DNA of 64,000 bases from Blastomussa wellsi (Eukaryota > Cnidaria > Anthozoa > Scleractinia > Plerogyridae). The notes under the pieces were generated by a model. It was not told the DNA's origin, ran no database searches, and saw only the letters and a program-made list of their open reading frames with translations. Of the stretch, positions 1-9,321 are shown in pieces (position 1 is the stretch's first letter; each line of letters opens with the position of its first letter). Location of the stretch: NCBI GenBank assembly GCA_947652115.1, contig OX393569.1:7799050-7863049 (forward strand), read 5' to 3'. The translations under genes and the position numbers were made by a program.

Positions 1-63
1 CCTTCGCGGCACACACCTATCCGAAATTTTAAGGAGTACCCCTCGGGCCTTAAACCCGATTGT

Positions 64-340
64 ACACCCCTCTGTAACAGACCCACTTTAACCCTACCCA
101 GTGGATTGGTTTCCCCTACCCAGCGGAAATTTAGTCTCCCCAGTACCCAGGGAATATTTTGAGTTTACCCAGTGACTGTGCGGTGTGACCCAGCGTATTT
201 TGTTTTCAACAAATAATAATAAATAAGCAAAATAAAACAGAAAACGGGAGGACCCAGTAGGAAATTAGCCAACCCGGTGACTTTTTTCCCGAAAACCCAG
301 TGAGGATAAAGATTCAGCTGGGTCTGTTACAGAGGGGTGT
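64..340. mobile_element. MITE with ~23-bp terminal inverted repeats
   Basis: ACACCCCTCTGTAACAGACC at 64-83 is mirrored by GGTCTGTTACAGAGGGGTGT ending at 340. The interior contains many CCCAGT/CCCAGCG words and no reading frame of note. This fits a short non-autonomous DNA transposon. The target duplication is not clear, so the superfamily is not assigned. Confidence 0.6.
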
Positions 341-1116
341 GATCGCGTTTGTTTGCTTCACGGCTTGTTTTTGGATTGCTTTCATAGTGAGACAAGAGAA
401 ATTACAGTCCACATTATAGATCCCATCATAAAACCAAATTGATTGCAAGGCTGGTGCTGCGGCAAAAGGGCAACATTGATTGACCAATATTTCAACTTGC
501 AGAGCTAGTCTTACTGTGATAGATAAGATAATGATAACCAGATGACAAATTTTTTACGTTTGTTGCTGATTGAAATTTTTTGGACACGTTTTAGGCCGTT
601 CAACATAGACATTACAATATCTTGTAGTATAGATCAGTATATTTAGCTATCACCAACTGAAGTAAAAGCCCATCCAGGATATTGTACTTTATCATGAGAT
701 AATCCTTGAACGCAAACACACTGATTAAAACACGTGACGTGGCATATATTGTTAACGGACTAAACGGTGCAACTTTTAGGAAACCAAAGACGAATAGACT
801 CCACTCGCGTGTATGTCTGGCGACTTACTTTTAATTAATTGGATGCTGTCAGGGAAATAATGTTTGCTGCTCAGATCCCTTGTAAAGTCTGGTTATAAAA
901 CGCACTCAAATGGAACATTTATTTCAGTGTTAAAAATAAATCGGCATAAATACTGGACACTTGGTATCTGTTACAAGAGTGCTGAACTCTCTCACGAAAA
1001 CAGAATCTGTGATGATATTTGACCATTTGAGTTAATGAGGATGCTAACGGAAGCCCGTGGTTTGATTTGAGAAGTCATGATCCCTATAAAATAAGAAGAA
1101 AAGCCTAGAGTTTTAA
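341..1116. other. non-coding spacer
   Basis: AT-rich sequence without a supported gene, RNA or repeat structure that I can see. Confidence 0.5.
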
Positions 1117-1498
1117 AGGGGCATTGTCACGCCATTATAGCAAAACTTTAAAAAGCTAAAACTTGTCTTCGCTCAAAGCAAAACCAAAAATAATGGTTTA
1201 GTTATGTTATCGAAGACTATATTACTGCATTGAAACCGTTTACTATCGTCTGTTGTTATCACTGGCGAGGATGGAAGTGGATTAAAAATTGAAAAAAATT
1301 GCCAATTTTTTTTTCAAATTCTCAAGCCATCTCCTGAAAAATGGGAAACAAACTATTATGGCTGGCTCTCCCTGTTAAATTTTCATTTGATATCTTCTCA
1401 ATTCTGATGGAGCATTTTTTGCACGAGTAAAGGTATTAAGTAATGACTTTAGCACAGAATTTACCTGAACACTCCAAAATCACCGTGACAATGCCCCT
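1117..1498. mobile_element. MITE, PIF/Harbinger-like (TAA target duplication)
   Basis: The ends AGGGGCATTGTCACG (1117-1131) and CGTGACAATGCCCCT (1484-1498) are inverted repeats, flanked on both sides by TAA (1114-1116 and 1499-1501). A 3-bp TWA duplication is typical of PIF/Harbinger elements. No transposase is encoded, so this is a non-autonomous copy of about 380 bp. Confidence 0.6.
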
Positions 1499-1501
1499 TA
1501 A

Positions 1502-2430
1502 GTCCAACTGTGGCCACGCTCCCAACTCTTAGCCTACTTGCAGCCGTCTACTATTTTCTAAAGCGGTAAAGTAGACGGCTATACGCGGGCTACCGACTCT
1601 TAATCTCGGTTTCTGTGGCATGAAGCGGCTAGGGGAATTGTTACTCCCCCTGGATTGGATGCTAGTCCGTCACATACAGGTTTCCCCCGAGCATTCTGAA
1701 CACAACAGAATGATGGCTGCAGGGTAAGAGATCGAACCCGTACCGTTCGATACGGAACACCGCACCTCCTAGTGCCCCTACACTATGAAATAGGCTCAAG
1801 TGTTCTAAATGGCTGGCAATTGGTTTGGATAACGTTTACAAGCATATCGTTCACTCTCATCGAGCCTATACACGCAGTAACGCGGCTTGCCAAGTTGCCA
1901 CTAAAATTTCACCGCTTATTTTTATACCAAGGTAAGCGGATTCAATTTATAACCTGAAAAAATTTGTTTATTAAGGCTATTAGCTAGTATGCCGCGGTGA
2001 TAATTAAATATACCGTTGGTACAAACGGTATAAGCATAGCTTAAGATATCAGTTTTGACGTCAGTGTGTCGCGATGTTGGCTTTGCGGACAGTGGCTAGT
2101 TTAATCCCCCTCGTAGTCTTGCCAATTTGGGTTTCAGTTTTGTAACGGTTTAGCTTGTTAATATGACACGATATTAAGCTGGCGCCTCAACAGACCATTA
2201 ACAGTACCCACTGTTTCCAGATCGGACGGTGAGAGCACCAGATGCGAACTGAAATTGAGACGTAGTGTTAATCTTGTAGATTTGATTACGCCGGTCTTCC
2301 TAGAGGGACGGCAAATCTACGACAGAAGGTTACACCTTCATTCTGGAAAATTGTTCTCGCTCCTGAAGGACACCCAAATCCACAAGTTAAACATAAACTA
2401 TAAATTGGAGAATAAGAGTTTGGAAACTGA
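1502..2430. other. non-coding spacer
   Basis: No credible coding exon. A short inverted segment around GTAGACGGCT (about 1545-1585) suggests another degraded repeat, but its ends could not be fixed. Confidence 0.4.
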
Positions 2431-2431
2431 T

Positions 2432-2432
2432 G

Positions 2433-2515
<83 letters not shown>

Positions 2516-2543
2516 TATAATAATAATAATAATTATAATAATT
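2432..2543. repeat. (TAA)n microsatellite
   Basis: More than 100 bp of AAT/TAA trinucleotide repeat with a few ATT interruptions. It creates a spurious poly-Asn reading frame. It adjoins LINE 3'-end-like sequence (AATAAACCTTTATTTACAA) on its right. Confidence 0.95.
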
Positions 2544-2747
2544 AAAATAAACCTTTATTTACAATTCAAAGAAACGTAACAATCAATTAAAAATTTAAAA
2601 AGCCTACAGTACTAAAAGCGATATGACGGGAAAAGTCTTGTTATAATAATTTACAAGGCTAAAGAATTTTACTAATTCATTGCAGTGCTTGAAACCATAA
2701 GATTACAAGATTTACGTATATCAAGTTAAACTTTCCTATCATAAAAG

Positions 2748-2824
2748 ATAATAATAATAATAATAATAATAAGAAGAAGAAGAAGAAGAAGAAGAATATT
2801 AATAATACCAATAATAATAATAAT
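2748..2824. repeat. (TAA)n / (GAA)n microsatellite
   Basis: A compound trinucleotide tract: AAT repeats, then about eight AAG/GAA units, then AAT again. Low-complexity sequence between LINE-derived fragments. Confidence 0.9.
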
Positions 2825-2933
2825 GTGCCAGAAACAACCCTTAAATATCACATTATGGCTCCTTCTTGAATTTCAATGTCAATGTCAACGTTCTTAAAAT
2901 CACAAAAGGCCTTTCTTCTAGCTCTCGATCCTC

Positions 2934-2934
2934 C

Positions 2935-2974
<40 letters not shown>
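2934..2974. repeat. (TAA)n microsatellite at a LINE 3' end
   Basis: Trinucleotide AAT repeat directly downstream, in the minus-strand sense, of the LINE fragment at 2975-3318. Non-LTR elements of several clades end in such tracts or insert into them. Confidence 0.85.
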
Positions 2975-2977
<3 letters not shown>

Positions 2978-3318
2978 GCATTTATTTAAACACGATTAAA
3001 AGTTCAGCAACGCTGATGTGGTCGTGTACAATCAATAAAATTAAACGTTCTAACTAATCACACTAAAACTAAGATAAGAATTCTACGTATTTACAATTTA
3101 TGTGGCTTAAAAGTACACCTAAGTGTAAAAGCGTCAATGTCACAAATTGACCTCATTTGGTTTTTCAGGGCATTCCACCGAATAATTGACTTGTATGAGC
3201 ATGCTTTCTTGATCATATCAGTCCTAGGCCTGGGTAACTTAAAAGTCATTTTCTTCCTGAAATCATATCTATTTTCATACTCTATATGATCTCTATATTT
3301 CGGATAAAGAAAGAACAA
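2975..3318 (-). pseudogene. LINE reverse transcriptase C-terminal fragment and 3' UTR
   Basis: The 75-codon minus-strand frame (3091-3318) has the usual tail of a non-LTR reverse transcriptase: an R-T-D segment, then K-x-x-x-Y-K-S-x-I-x-R-W-N-x-L-x-x, then a final A-F-T-L-x-x. The rest of the protein is missing upstream. The 3' UTR runs into a (TTA)n tail at 2934-2974. It is a dead 5'-truncated insertion; the clade is not assigned. Confidence 0.55.
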
Positions 3319-4965
3319 CTACAAGTATCAAACCGTTGTTTATAGTATAAGCTTTTAATATTTACACTTTTTACTCGCCATCAGTTTGCGATGTACAGGG
3401 ATCACAACGTTTAACCCTGAAATTGTCCGAAATGATCGCAGCTTCGCGGCTCTTTTCTTGATTCAAAACTGAGCGCTCCCGAGAACGTTGCGCACACACT
3501 GTACATAAATTCTGCATCGTTGCTTCCTTTTCGACTTTTTTTCCGTTTCAGTTTTGACATGGTATTTCACATTTATTCTATATAGTGTTCTCCCATTTGA
3601 GATTTTCTGAAGGGAACATGCTGTCTGTGTACACTTTCAGTGTTCTGATTTGTCCCATGGTTTTGAACACAAACTGTTCCTTGGACTAAAGATATTAATA
3701 CCCGCATACTTTTCGAATTTCTTTACATTCAGTCATCACCTTTGCCCTGGATGTAGTTATCAGAGTTCAGTTATCAGGCTATATATGGGTAATTAAGTTA
3801 GACAAAAGCTTCGGATATCCTGAAGATAAGAGATAGTTTTGCTTTCGCTGGTTCTGAAAGGTTGGCGTTTCGTTCATGCGGCTTGTGGTTTTGTGAAAAA
3901 ATGCGGTTGGAAAAGGCTAAGTTGGATTTTTCTATAGACGGATTCCTGAAGTGTTAAATACTTCTTCGCCTGTTCAAGTCAGTCGTATGAAAAATAATGC
4001 TTGCTTGACAGACAATATGCAGTCCACAATGTCGTGAATAACTTCGTTTAATAATAAAAGAAAATATAAATATATAGTCTTGTCCAAAGTCCACCAGTCC
4101 AGAGTCAGTTGCATTGTCCAGGATGATCAAATAAACAATTTCTAAATTGCGAATCAAACTGACAATTCGCACCAATAAAGGAAACAATTCTTGATATCTC
4201 CTTTATTCAGGATTGTCTCATTTTTCCATCCGCGAATTTAAATCCTTGATGATATTCGTACTACAATTGACGTCACTATTACTTTCGACGTCTCTGGGGA
4301 AATTCTGCTGATGTGACAGAACGCTTTAATGAATTTAGTCAATTTATTTAATGCTTTCATCCATGAATACTGATCATTCTAAGTTGTCATTATGGAATTG
4401 AAGAAATCAAAACGTTTGATTGTATCAGTCAAAACCTGCTGCCTGAATGAAGTTTAATGTGAAGTGCAGGGGCCGGGAAAGAATACAAAAAATGAAGGTA
4501 CAAAATATTATTGATTTTTTTTTTTGGTAAGGCATATCAGTTCTCCCCTGGCCTTAGAGATTTCGTCTTTTTTTTTTCTCAACCAAAGCAAAATAGAGTA
4601 ATGTTGCAATGCGGTTAGAGAGGAAACAACCTTCATTTCTTGGCCATTTTTAAGGATTAGGTGCTCATATGTTTTGTGATTTCCAGTTTTACCAAACGGA
4701 AAGCATTTATTTATCTTGGATTAAAACCTGCTTCTTAAATCTTAATCACAATAATCTCATTACTCTATTTTTGAATTAACTAAAGAGATCGATCGGTTTT
4801 ATCCCTGTTATCCGGATTTTTATCAGTTTAAATTCCGATATCTTATATGTATACACAAACAACAAACCGTCCTTTGTACCGCTAGGCCTGATTTAGAAAG
4901 TTTAATTTAATGCACACGTTCTAACAATTATAAGAGATCAAATGATTTCCGGACTTTCGACTTTC
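3319..4965. other. non-coding spacer left of the Polinton
   Basis: AT-rich DNA with scattered short open frames, none with recognisable domains or splice structure. It ends at the 5-bp target duplication GACCA (4966-4970). Confidence 0.5.
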
Positions 4966-4970
4966 GACCA
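4966..4970. repeat. target-site duplication GACCA (left)
   Basis: GACCA lies immediately before the left TIR and is repeated at 20538-20542 immediately after the right TIR. The base outside it differs on each side, so the visible duplication is 5 bp. Polintons commonly show 5-6 bp. Confidence 0.85.
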
Positions 4971-5094
4971 ACACACATGTAAAGTAGGCTTTCTGGCGCA
5001 AGAATGGTAACCGATGCATACCCGGCTCCAACTTGTCGCCGGGTATGCATCGGTTACCATTCTTGCGACCAGAAAGCCTACTTTACATGTGTGT
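4971..5094. other. Terminal hairpin (124-nt palindrome) at the left element end
   Basis: Arm 4971-5026 pairs with 5038-5094 around the 11-nt loop TCCAACTTGTC (5027-5037). The stem is about 56 bp with one unpaired T in the second arm (GGCGC versus GGTCGC). The base of the stem is exactly the first base of the element. A single strand could therefore fold back on its own end, as in parvovirus telomeres. Whether it does so is inference. Confidence 0.9.
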
Positions 5095-5223
5095 GGTATC
5101 AACAGCAAGGCTCCAGGCATATTTACACAATTTGCGCCAGAATTTATTTTCCATTTGAAGAAGTGTGCGCGCATCCATATACGCGAACATGGCCGCAGCT
5201 GTCTATTCAAACGATGTACTGCA
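4971..5223 (+). repeat. Polinton left terminal inverted repeat (253 bp)
   Basis: It begins ACACACATGTAAAG and ends ...GATGTACTGCA. It matches the reverse complement of 20285-20537 without a difference by eye. Its outer half (4971-5094) is a palindrome. Its inner part carries a leader, the start codon ATG at 5189 and the first 11 codons of the leftmost gene. Confidence 0.95.
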
Positions 5224-5554
5224 CGACGGCTCGATAACAGAGGCAATTCAAAACCTCCCAGCCGAGCTTCGTGAGATGATATTGAAAGAATTTATTTCCA
5301 TCAAGACAAAAGAGAAATTGGACCTTGGTTTTTCTGAAGTTCATTATGAAATTTTCTCGCTCCCCTATTGTAAAAAAAATAAACAAATCACCAAAATCAC
5401 GGCTTGCGGGAAATGTGATGGCAGATGTGGGAAAAGTAATTGGTGTTGCCTGTGTGCAAAAAACAAAAAGAATCATTTTCTCGGGTACCCTGTGTACGAA
5501 ATCGAAGACTTAGAAGAATTCGGCGTTGTCGAGAAATTTTTGAAATACGTTTGA
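5189..5554 (+). CDS. Small Cys-rich protein with F-box-like start, paralog A
   Basis: 121 residues if translation starts at ATG 5189. An upstream in-frame GTG at 5165 is an unlikely start for a eukaryotic element. The first 11 codons lie in the TIR and are shared with the DNA polymerase. Residues about 23-34 (LPAELREMILKE) resemble the opening of an F-box helix. A Cys cluster at about 74-90 (CGKCDGRC and CCLC) could bind zinc. The protein is a diverged duplicate of the gene at 5634. I do not recognise a named family. A regulatory or ubiquitin-ligase adaptor role is only a guess from the F-box resemblance. It could be expressed early, because it shares its start region with the polymerase. Confidence 0.75.
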   Translation: MAAAVYSNDVLHDGSITEAIQNLPAELREMILKEFISIKTKEKLDLGFSEVHYEIFSLPYCKKNKQITKITACGKCDGRCGKSNWCCLCAKNKKNHFLGYPVYEIEDLEEFGVVEKFLKYV

Positions 5555-5633
5555 TATGAGGTCATCTGACCGGTTCAACTTTGAAAATAATTTTAAAAAG
5601 AAAGAGTGAAAAATTTTTTGAAATATACGCGAA

Positions 5634-5909
5634 ATGTCAGCAGCCGATGTTCTTGTCAAAAACCTCCCACCCGAAATTCGTGAGATGATATTGAAAGAAT
5701 TAATTAAAATCAAGATAAAAGAGAAATGGGATCTGGGTTTTTTTGAAGTTCATTGTGAAATTAAAATGCACCCATTTTGTGAAAAAAATCAAAGCATCAC
5801 AAAAGTTACGTCTTGCGGGAAAGTTTGTAGTTTCAGGAAAATTGATTTGTGCAACCTGTGTTTAAAAAACGGAAAGAGGCATATTATCGGCCGCCCTGTT
5901 TTTAATTGA
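5634..5909 (+). CDS. Small Cys-rich protein with F-box-like start, paralog B
   Basis: 91 residues, starting at ATG 5634. It shares with the preceding gene the pattern NLPPEIREMILKE, then a K-I-K-E-K segment, F-F-E-V-H, a Cys-E-K-N motif, I-T-K-V-T-x-C-G-K and C-N-L-C. A tandem duplication inside the element is therefore clear. It is shorter, ending soon after the Cys cluster. The leader ATATACGCGAA directly before the ATG repeats the leader of paralog A and of the polymerase. Function is unknown; zinc binding by the four or so cysteines is plausible. Confidence 0.75.
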   Translation: MSAADVLVKNLPPEIREMILKELIKIKIKEKWDLGFFEVHCEIKMHPFCEKNQSITKVTSCGKVCSFRKIDLCNLCLKNGKRHIIGRPVFN

Positions 5910-5934
5910 ATGAAAAATTCACAATTAATATATC

Positions 5935-6609
5935 ATGGTTGTGCTCACAATAACCGCGACAAAGAACCCGATCACTGTGTTTTTTGAAAAAACAATTCCA
6001 GAAGCGAAAAGTGTTTCATTGCTGTCATGCACGCTTCCAAATTCGTGGTTTAATTTGAAAAATAAAGGGGAAATATTTTTGAAAAACGCTATCAACAAAA
6101 TTCTTCTTATAATTGAATTACCCCCAGGGCATTATACAGCAAAAAATCTGAAGAAAAAAATAGATGAAAAGGTTGAAACAACAATTATAAAAATTCCGAT
6201 TGAATTAAATTCACCTTTCGGACAAATGGAAATAAATAAAGAAGAAATTCAAACTCTTGAATTCAATGAACCTCTGACCAATTTTCTCGGGCTTCCAAAG
6301 TCAAGTTTTTCTTTCAACCATATTATTGTCAAGAAGTTTGCTTCTCCAGACAAATATTTTGTTTACTGTGATTTGGTTGACTCTGAACGCAATCTGGAAA
6401 ACGGGAAACGGTCAAAGTTGATTTCAATTTTTGATATAAAGGGGAATCCTTTTGAAAACGTTTACTATAAAAATGATGCTATTTTCAGACAACGTGAAGC
6501 AAGCACTGGACAACATGTAAACAGTGTCACGCTTGAGGTTAAAGACGAAAATGGAAAATTGTTCGATTTCCGCGGGGAAAAAATAAATTTTGTTTTGCGG
6601 ATAGATTGA
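5935..6609 (+). CDS. Putative minor capsid (penton-like) protein
   Basis: 224 residues, rich in beta-forming segments and Asn/Lys. It starts at ATG 5935, 25 bp after the previous stop. It has no membrane segment and no enzymatic motif. The end, roughly E-V-K-D-E-N-G-K-L-F-D-F-R-G then I-N-F-V-L-R-I, is a pattern I associate with structural beta-sandwich proteins of Polinton-like elements. Polintons normally carry one single-jelly-roll penton protein beside the major capsid, and this is the best candidate by size and predicted strand content. The assignment is inference; a structure-prediction match would settle it. Codon use is notably AT-rich compared with the major capsid gene. Confidence 0.5.
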   Translation: MVVLTITATKNPITVFFEKTIPEAKSVSLLSCTLPNSWFNLKNKGEIFLKNAINKILLIIELPPGHYTAKNLKKKIDEKVETTIIKIPIELNSPFGQMEINKEEIQTLEFNEPLTNFLGLPKSSFSFNHIIVKKFASPDKYFVYCDLVDSERNLENGKRSKLISIFDIKGNPFENVYYKNDAIFRQREASTGQHVNSVTLEVKDENGKLFDFRGEKINFVLRID

Positions 6610-6823
6610 TTGTGACAAGTTTTTTTTTTCTGAGGTTCACCCAGCTTCCGCTTCAAGCATCGCCTCAACATCTGTCTGACATCTTTCTGCCAAACGGGTG
6701 TGGAAAATTCTTCCAGAATAACGAAAATCATGTGAAATATCGTGATCATTTTTGTATATTCAGTAAACATTTAATTGCGTTTTTCAAAAATCAGAGAGAA
6801 TTTTTTGTTTTTTCCTTCAAAGT
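6610..6823. other. Polinton intergenic stretch between convergent genes
   Basis: About 210 bp between the stop of the minor capsid candidate and the stop of the leftward gene at 6824. A minus-strand frame of 101 codons crosses it (6465-6770) but overlaps the upstream gene antisense and has no recognisable features, so I do not call it. Confidence 0.4.
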
Positions 6824-7486
6824 TCAGTTCAAATTTGCGCTGGACCCCGCCAGTTTTTTTCGAAACTCTTCTCGAATATCTTTTTTTATTTTTTCAATAT
6901 CAGGATATGGTGGAGGTGACTCGGACGGTTTTTTGACGAACTTTGATCGCAAAGCCTCTTTAAGTTGCCGATATTTTTGAATTTCACTTGAAATTTTTTG
7001 GAATTCAGAGTCTGAAACACTGTTGTCATTCAGAGCTTTGGACACATAACTGTTTATCGTGTCATGTTTTGCAAGAGCCAGAGCATGAATTTTCGTGTGT
7101 TTGCCGGCTTTTCTTTCAAGCTTTTTGTTCAAGACAGCCAGACCTGTGGAAGCAAAACCTGAAAGGCCCGCAATTGCCGCAATTGGAGCACCAACCACAA
7201 TGCCGACCCCAGTGAGAGAAGTTGCAAAGGCTGTGGAAGACAGGCCTGCTGACAAAACCCCGAGAGAAGCCGCGGAATAGTGAATCACTTTCCGAGCTTT
7301 TTTGTATTTTTTCAAAACGAGCCTGTAATGTTCGGCCTGATCGGCAATTTCTTTTTCAATTTTACTTATCGCAGTAAGCCGGAAATTCTCGGCATTTGTT
7401 GTTTCAGCAGAGAGGTTTGGATATAATCTGCTTTGTGTTTCAACATCATCCGGAGGAGCGCTCGGCAAAACAGGTGATGAATACAT
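6824..7486 (-). CDS. Polinton accessory protein with Gly/Ala-rich membrane region
   Basis: 220 residues on the minus strand, starting at the ATG ending at 7486. Residues 1-40 are Pro/Ser-rich. About 41-65 is a charged helix (K-I-E-K-E-I-A-D-Q). About 70-115 is a hydrophobic Gly/Ala/Ser-rich stretch that could span a membrane twice. The C-terminal third is a charged helix with a PPPYP motif near residue 194, a possible WW-domain or late-domain-like signal. I know this architecture only as an uncharacterised protein of cnidarian genomes. It is divergent from the gene at 7573, with about 86 bp between start codons, so a two-way promoter is likely. A membrane-modifying or virion-membrane role is a guess. 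Confidence 0.7.
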   Translation of the reverse strand: MYSSPVLPSAPPDDVETQSRLYPNLSAETTNAENFRLTAISKIEKEIADQAEHYRLVLKKYKKARKVIHYSAASLGVLSAGLSSTAFATSLTGVGIVVGAPIAAIAGLSGFASTGLAVLNKKLERKAGKHTKIHALALAKHDTINSYVSKALNDNSVSDSEFQKISSEIQKYRQLKEALRSKFVKKPSESPPPYPDIEKIKKDIREEFRKKLAGSSANLN

Positions 7487-7572
7487 TTTGTATTGAACAC
7501 AAAAATAATGGAAAACGATTTTATTTTTGTTCCGTGCAATTTTTCAATTGAAAAATAACAGGGAAAAAGAAA

Positions 7573-9283
7573 ATGAACATATGGAAAACCGCAAACAAAC
7601 AAGATTCTGTTGCGTATGACTATCTCGAAAAACGAGCGCAGGCTGGCAGCTCCACAAATGCAAAGCTTGCGCAAGCCAAGGCGTGGGCGACTTTTTCTGC
7701 AAGTTTCCCGAGGGCTGACAAAAGCAAATTTGAAGCCCAGGTATTTTTTGCACCGGACAACACAGCAACAGCCGAAATATTTTTCAAAGAGGGACCCGAC
7801 AGTTTGGAAAGCGTATTCGGATCAGATCGCAAATATTGGAGCGCAGAAATGAAAAGAGCTCTGGGTTTGGTTGAAGTTGGCGGTTTTCCTTTCCAACTGA
7901 CGCCACGCCCAGAAAAAAGTGCACTGGCGGTTCCAGCAGTTCCATTCGAAGAAGCTGCACCGAGTTTGAAAAAAATATTCAACAAAGCAATCAAAATTTA
8001 TGTCACCCCTGACCAGTATTTTACAACAAAGTTTAGAGAGATATTTACCAAGGAACAACCGAAATTCGAAACGTCAAAGCCCGCGAAAAAATGGCTGGCG
8101 GGGTCAGATATGTCTTTCTGGGAACAGCAGCTGAACTTTGCAGTGTGGTGCGCGACAACAGGCTGCGGAATATCTCGAGAAGTATTTGACAAAGACAGCA
8201 CGCTGAAGCTGCCGCCCCAGGTACGAGCGTTTTACATCTTTCACGTGTACTTTACGGTTCGCCGCATCCTATTTCAGCTCGGAGGTATCCAAAGCTTTAG
8301 CGCATTGCCGGGTGATCCAACATGGAGCCAGTTTAACAACAAATATGACGAAGCTTCTTATAAAAGATTATGTGCTGAGTTCAAAGTTCCTTCATCAACC
8401 GATTTTCGGTTTACAATAGGGCCGAACCACGGGCTAGGAAGCGTTTATATTTATTGCCACGATCCTTTCATCCTGAACGTGCCCTATCCATCAGCAAAAG
8501 CAAAATTCGATGACGAGGATCCAAGGGCGACAGAAAAGGGAATATCAGTTTGTTTCATAAGAAATGATGCAGCTGAAGAGCAATTCAACTGGTTCGCACC
8601 AAAAACCACAACAGGTTTGACCCAGGCAGGTTTGTCGAGAATAAACCAGTCGATTGAAGCATTTGTGTATTGCATCTTGGGTGCGCAAGTAAACGTCCGC
8701 AGCAGCATTCTTGGGGCGGGAGGCAGAGCAAAGGAGGCCCAGACCGAGTTTCTTGTCCTGGTTGAAGACGCAGTGAGGATGCCCGACCTGGCAAAGAGCG
8801 TGCAGCGTTACCAGCTGGCGGTGGACGAGGCAAAAGTGCGGTTGAACCTTGCTGTGTGCCCGGGCGCTTGGTTGATGCCAGGCCGCATGGTTATCAACAC
8901 AGAAAGCACTGTTGGTTACAACAACCAGCTCAAACAAGCGATTCCGGGTATGAAGCTGGGGGTTAACGACGGGGCAAACAAAAACACAAAAAAAGCTGCC
9001 CTTCAGCACATGGATGGCGGGAAATCAAAAATAAACCGGCCAAACAGCCATCCTTCGAACCCAATTCACAAAGCGGCCACAGCTGAAAGCAAAAAAGATT
9101 TGAAACCTGTTGCACCGACAACACAAGAGTCTGAACAAACGCAAGTGCACACAGAAGAACGAGTGCCAATGGCTGTCTCGGGAAGTGATTCTCATAAAAA
9201 GAACAAAATTGTTCTGATTGTTGGCTTTGTTGCAATTGCAGGTGTGTTTTTTTGGGCATTCTATCCCGAAGAAGATGAAGATG

Positions 9284-9314
<31 letters not shown>

Positions 9315-9321
9315 AAATTAA
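7573..9321 (+). CDS. Large uncharacterised Polinton protein with C-terminal membrane anchor
   Basis: 582 residues. A long globular part (about 1-480) has many aromatic and hydrophobic positions and no motif I recognise. A Lys/Thr/Gln-rich linker follows (about 480-540). Next comes one hydrophobic segment (VLIVGFVAIAGVFFWAF, about 545-562). The tail is very acidic, made of repeated Glu-Ser units encoded by repeated GTGAAA/GAAAGT words. The layout suggests a single-pass tail-anchored protein with its bulk on one side. It is the largest unassigned gene of the element, so a virion or assembly role is likely. Its stop overlaps that of the opposing gene by 4 bp (TTAA, 9318-9321). Confidence 0.75.

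Noticed and set aside
2255..2545. Poly-Asn reading frames over 2255-2545 and 2866-3057, and poly-Ile starts at 28952 and 30345
   Set aside because: Produced by (TAA)n microsatellites.
5165..5188. GTG-initiated extension (8 residues) of the leftmost Polinton gene and, at the other end, of the polymerase
   Set aside because: Eukaryotic translation favours the ATG at 5189/20319, which has a good context; the extension comes only from the open TIR sequence.
4938..5274. Several overlapping open frames of 77-102 codons on both strands of the TIR
   Set aside because: They arise from reading the palindromic TIR in other frames and are mirrored at 20183-20585; no independent coding evidence.
6465..6770. 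Minus-strand frame of 101 codons near the minor capsid gene
   Set aside because: Overlaps the end of the gene at 5935 antisense, has no recognisable features and no leader motif.
7620..7994. Antisense frames over the 582-residue gene and similar shadows in capsid, ATPase and integrase genes
   Set aside because: Composition-driven shadows; the sense frames have clear protein features.
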